From the NCBI GenBank assembly GCA_041743835.1, contig JBGTLW010000026.1, positions 1-9,214 on the forward strand: a stretch of 9,214 nucleotides of DNA, read 5' to 3'. Positions 7,701-9,214 of the stretch are shown in pieces. The DNA is from JBGTLW01 sp041743835 (GTDB lineage: Bacteria > Planctomycetota > Phycisphaerae > Phycisphaerales > Phycisphaeraceae). The translations under genes were made by a program, and so were the position numbers. Within the stretch, counting starts at the first letter, position 1. Every line of letters starts with the position of its first letter. The notes below the pieces were generated by a model, which saw only the letters and a program-made list of their open reading frames with translations, was not told where the DNA came from and made no database searches.

Positions 7701-7886
7701 ACCTCTCTGACCACCATCCTCGGGCTGATCCCTCTGGCGCTTGGCATCGGGGAGGGGGCCGACGCCCAGGCCCCGCTGGCGCGTGCGGTCATCGGGGGGC
7801 TGACGGGATCGATGCTGATCACGCTGGTGCTGATCCCCGCGGTGTACTCGCTGTTCCACCCCGACAAGCCGGAGGCCGCCACGTGA
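4794..7886 (+). CDS. RND family efflux permease (AcrB/HAE-like)
   Basis: This 1030-residue protein is the full length expected for an RND pump, with two repeats of a helix, a large periplasmic porter domain and a bundle of helices. The N-terminus RASVRRPIFTTMVTLIVIVL leads into TM1. The family phrases PEVEMPTLTVRTSYEGASPE and ATDVRARIESEINELP follow. The helix-4 proton site reads GVGMMVDNSIVVLENI with D398-N399, where AcrB has Asp407-Asp408. The helix-10 site reads GGIVVNNAILLVD with N932, where AcrB has Lys940. R963 and T970 in RRLRPILMTS match the AcrB Arg971/Thr978 positions. It would take substrate from the periplasm or inner membrane and pass it to the channel using proton flow. The VDN/VNN pattern places it with the HAE subgroup resembling Bacillus SwrC rather than with AcrB proper. 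A metal (CzcA-type) role is less likely. The substrate is unknown. Confidence 0.96.
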   Translation: MNLPRASVRRPIFTTMVTLIVIVLGGVSLSKLRIDLLPEVEMPTLTVRTSYEGASPEVMERLITQVLEEIVGTVPGIEEISSTSSESNSRIRITFGWGTDIDNAATDVRARIESEINELPDDIVRPRVDKFDVNSFPVVLLGIASALDPVDLTTLIEEQVSHRFSQLPGVAQVDLWGGYNREVRVEVDPGRLRALGLPLNDILDAIRDANLDLPAGQIESGRYTVTLRAPAQFADLDQIRQTVVANREGAPVTLGQIATINDTYEKLTRIVRVNGRLGLRAAIRKQADANTVEVSSLILEEIKRVNREFPQIEVLPVINQGNFIERSIQNVANSVMYGGLLAVLVLLFFLRNLRSTVVIALSIPISIVATFALIYFNGFTLNLMTLGGLALGVGMMVDNSIVVLENIFRRQDEDSEEPAEAAVAGAVEVGPAIVASTLTTLVIFLPLIFVQGVSGVLFKELAYVIVFSLICSLAVSLSLVPMLASKLLKSPKHRREGRSAWVDRVTGMSDAGFDALDNTYRDLLRWVLRHRLLTVSASVIALAASLLLLPLLGSEFMPPSDEGEVRVNGEMEIGTRLELVDQQTRLIEEVVNAHTPEMIAAVTSVGASGWNPSNSALGELRLSLAPSAQRQRSNTEIANDLRSRLDGQVPGMTVRTRAPQGQFLLERLLGGDDGLSVEVRGFEMDTLAILADEVAAVLRDVPGITDVESNRDIGAPQESVWIDRAKVADVGLSVRDVAQALETAIAGRRAGDYRTSGNSYRILVQLKDAEKLTIDEVLDLTLRTASGEEIALRNLVSTETGRGPTVIERKDQQRTITVRANIAGRDLGSVAAEVQADLEQIPRPLGYDLLLAGDFEEQRKATRELMISMGLALMLVYMVLACQYESLRDPLVVMFSVPLAAIGVLVTLFITDTTLNVQSYIGCIMLGGIVVNNAILLVDQAGQLRTRAGMSTREAVAEAGRRRLRPILMTSLTTILGLIPLALGIGEGADAQAPLARAVIGGLTGSMLITLVLIPAVYSLFHPDKPEAAT
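7871..7875 (+). promoter_or_regulatory. Ribosome binding site for the outer-membrane channel GTG start
   Basis: GGAGG ends seven bases before GTG 7883. The site lies inside the last codons of the permease gene. No ATG or other strong site occurs upstream of the signal sequence in this frame, so it decides the start. Confidence 0.7.
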
Positions 7887-9214
7887 GCCGGCGGCAAGCC
7901 CGACCTACGACGCACGGATACCGCGCCCGATCGCTCCGCCTCGCGGGGCCGTGGTGTCTGGTTTTGATTGGGTTGGGTGTCGCGGGGTGCGCGGCCGATC
8001 GATGGTCCGCGTTCGATGTGGATTGGCAGGACAAGCTCGAGCAGGAAGCGAAGCGCAGCAGCGATCTGCCCCGGCGTTTCGACCCGGACCCGGTGGTTGC
8101 GCCCATCCAGCCCACGACCGATGACGCCGGCCGACTGGTCCTCTCCATCGAGCAGGCCACGCTGCTGGCGCTGCGTCACAACCGCGACCTTGCGGTGGAA
8201 CGGCAGAGCCCGGTGATCGTCGGCGCGTTCGAGCTGATCGAGCGTGGCCGATTCGACCCCGAGGTGTTCGGGTCGCTGAGCTACCAGGAAGAAACCACCT
8301 CCGAGATCGACCGCGCGACCGGCCAACAGTTCAGCGTCGATGGCAAAGACACCGCCGCCGAGGCCGGCGTCCGGCAGGAACTTCCCACGGGCACCAGCGT
8401 CGAGGCCGCCGTCACGCAGGAGCGCTCCATCTCCAACCGTGCGCCCGAGCAGCAGGAGGCCCGCCTCGGGCTGACGGTCACGCAGTCCCTGCTGCGCGGG
8501 TTTGGCCCCGCGGCCAATCTCGTGCGCGTGCGGCAGGCGGAGCTGGACACCGCCGCGTCGGTGTATGAATTGCGTGGCTTCACCGAGGTGTTGCTGGCCG
8601 ACACGGAGATCGCGTATTGGCGCTTCGTGCTGGCGATGCGTCGGATCGACATCTTCGAGCGGTCGCTGGAGATCGCGCGCAAGCAGCGGGACCAGATCGA
8701 TCAGCGGATCGAGGTCGGGGCTTTGGCGCGGACCGAGGTCGCCGCCGCGATCTCCGAGATCGCCTTGCGTGAGCAGGGCCGGATCAACGCGTATGCGGAC
8801 TTCGAGGCGTCCCGGCTGCAACTGGTGCGGCTGATGAACCCCGCGGACGATGGCTCGCTCGACCAGCCGATCCTCCCCACGACGATCCCCGCCGGGGACG
8901 CGGCCGCGATTGATGACACATCCGACCGCCTGGCGCTCGCGCAGCGGCTCCGGCCAGACCTCAACGAGGCACGCATCCGCCTCGACCAGGGCCGACTCGA
9001 AACCATCCTCACACGCAACGGCCTGCTGCCCCGGCTGGACCTGTTCATCACGCTGGGCAAGTCCGGCTTCGCGAACACGTTCTCCGATTCCTTCAAGAAT
9101 CTTGATGAAGACGCCTACGACGCCGGCGTCGGCGTGTCGCTGAGCCAGGCGATCGGGAACCGTGCCGCCAGAGGCCGCGACCTCGCCGCCCGCGCCTCGC
9201 GCGAGCAGGCGGTC
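7883..9214 (+). CDS. TolC-like outer-membrane efflux lipoprotein, 3' end missing
   Basis: The frame opens at GTG 7883, overlapping the permease stop (GTGA), and stays open for 444 codons to the last base of the window, so the C-terminus is missing. The N-terminus is a basic stretch, then a hydrophobic core (about 18-34) ending in the lipobox VAGC with Cys36, pointing to a lipid-anchored precursor cut by signal peptidase II. A polar linker of about 50 residues leads to the outer-membrane efflux protein repeat, opening with LSIEQATLLALRHN (87-100). Amphipathic strands such as EVFGSLSYQEETTSEID and GLTVTQSLLRGFG follow, then long alpha-helical stretches rich in Glu, Arg and Ala. A second repeat seems to begin near RLALAQRLRPDLNEARIRLD. 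It would be the exit duct of the tripartite pump. Family members are usually longer, so perhaps 60-150 residues are lost. Confidence 0.92.
   Translation, partial: MSRRQARPTTHGYRARSLRLAGPWCLVLIGLGVAGCAADRWSAFDVDWQDKLEQEAKRSSDLPRRFDPDPVVAPIQPTTDDAGRLVLSIEQATLLALRHNRDLAVERQSPVIVGAFELIERGRFDPEVFGSLSYQEETTSEIDRATGQQFSVDGKDTAAEAGVRQELPTGTSVEAAVTQERSISNRAPEQQEARLGLTVTQSLLRGFGPAANLVRVRQAELDTAASVYELRGFTEVLLADTEIAYWRFVLAMRRIDIFERSLEIARKQRDQIDQRIEVGALARTEVAAAISEIALREQGRINAYADFEASRLQLVRLMNPADDGSLDQPILPTTIPAGDAAAIDDTSDRLALAQRLRPDLNEARIRLDQGRLETILTRNGLLPRLDLFITLGKSGFANTFSDSFKNLDEDAYDAGVGVSLSQAIGNRAARGRDLAARASREQAV

Noticed and set aside
6405..8821. Long - strand frames over the permease and channel genes (6405-7859 and 7610-8821)
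   Set aside because: They mirror the codon pattern of the genes on the + strand and show no family motifs.

Overview
The window is GC-rich (about two-thirds G+C by eye) chromosomal DNA from a didermic bacterium. It carries mreB, mreC and mreD followed by an inner-membrane RND pump, a periplasmic adaptor and an outer-membrane lipoprotein channel. All genes that I accept lie on the + strand. The wording of MreB (GTCNTLV in the first nucleotide loop), the style of the small proteins at the left edge and the RND/adaptor subfamily suggest a member of the PVC superphylum, perhaps a phycisphaeral planctomycete. That placement is inference from memory, not proof.

Left edge (1-748): the C-terminal end of an unrecognised protein, a short GC-rich tandem repeat, and a 63-residue single-pass membrane protein. 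A 308-base non-coding stretch follows. It holds two runs of eight G with a G5 between them, a nested inverted repeat at 625-689, and a repeated 9-mer close to the mreB start.

Cell-shape block (749-3336): mreB begins at TTG. mreC lies 114 bases downstream in the same reading frame. mreD overlaps mreC by four bases (ATGA). MreB is the actin-like filament. MreC and MreD are its membrane partners and link it to the peptidoglycan elongation machinery. The usual downstream partners, a class B penicillin-binding protein and RodA, are not here.

Efflux block (3461-9214): a plausible sigma-70 type promoter (TTGACT, 19 bases, TACAAT) in a locally AT-richer gap precedes three genes. These are the periplasmic adaptor, the RND permease (TTG start, TTGA overlap with the adaptor) and a TolC-like outer-membrane lipoprotein (GTG start, GTGA overlap with the permease). 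The last gene runs off the right edge with no stop. Together they would form one tripartite pump from the inner membrane to the outside. The substrate cannot be told from sequence alone.

I did not find a clearly new system. The items most worth a second look are the structured, G-tract-bearing leader upstream of mreB, the open frame between mreB and mreC, and the altered proton-relay residues of the RND permease.
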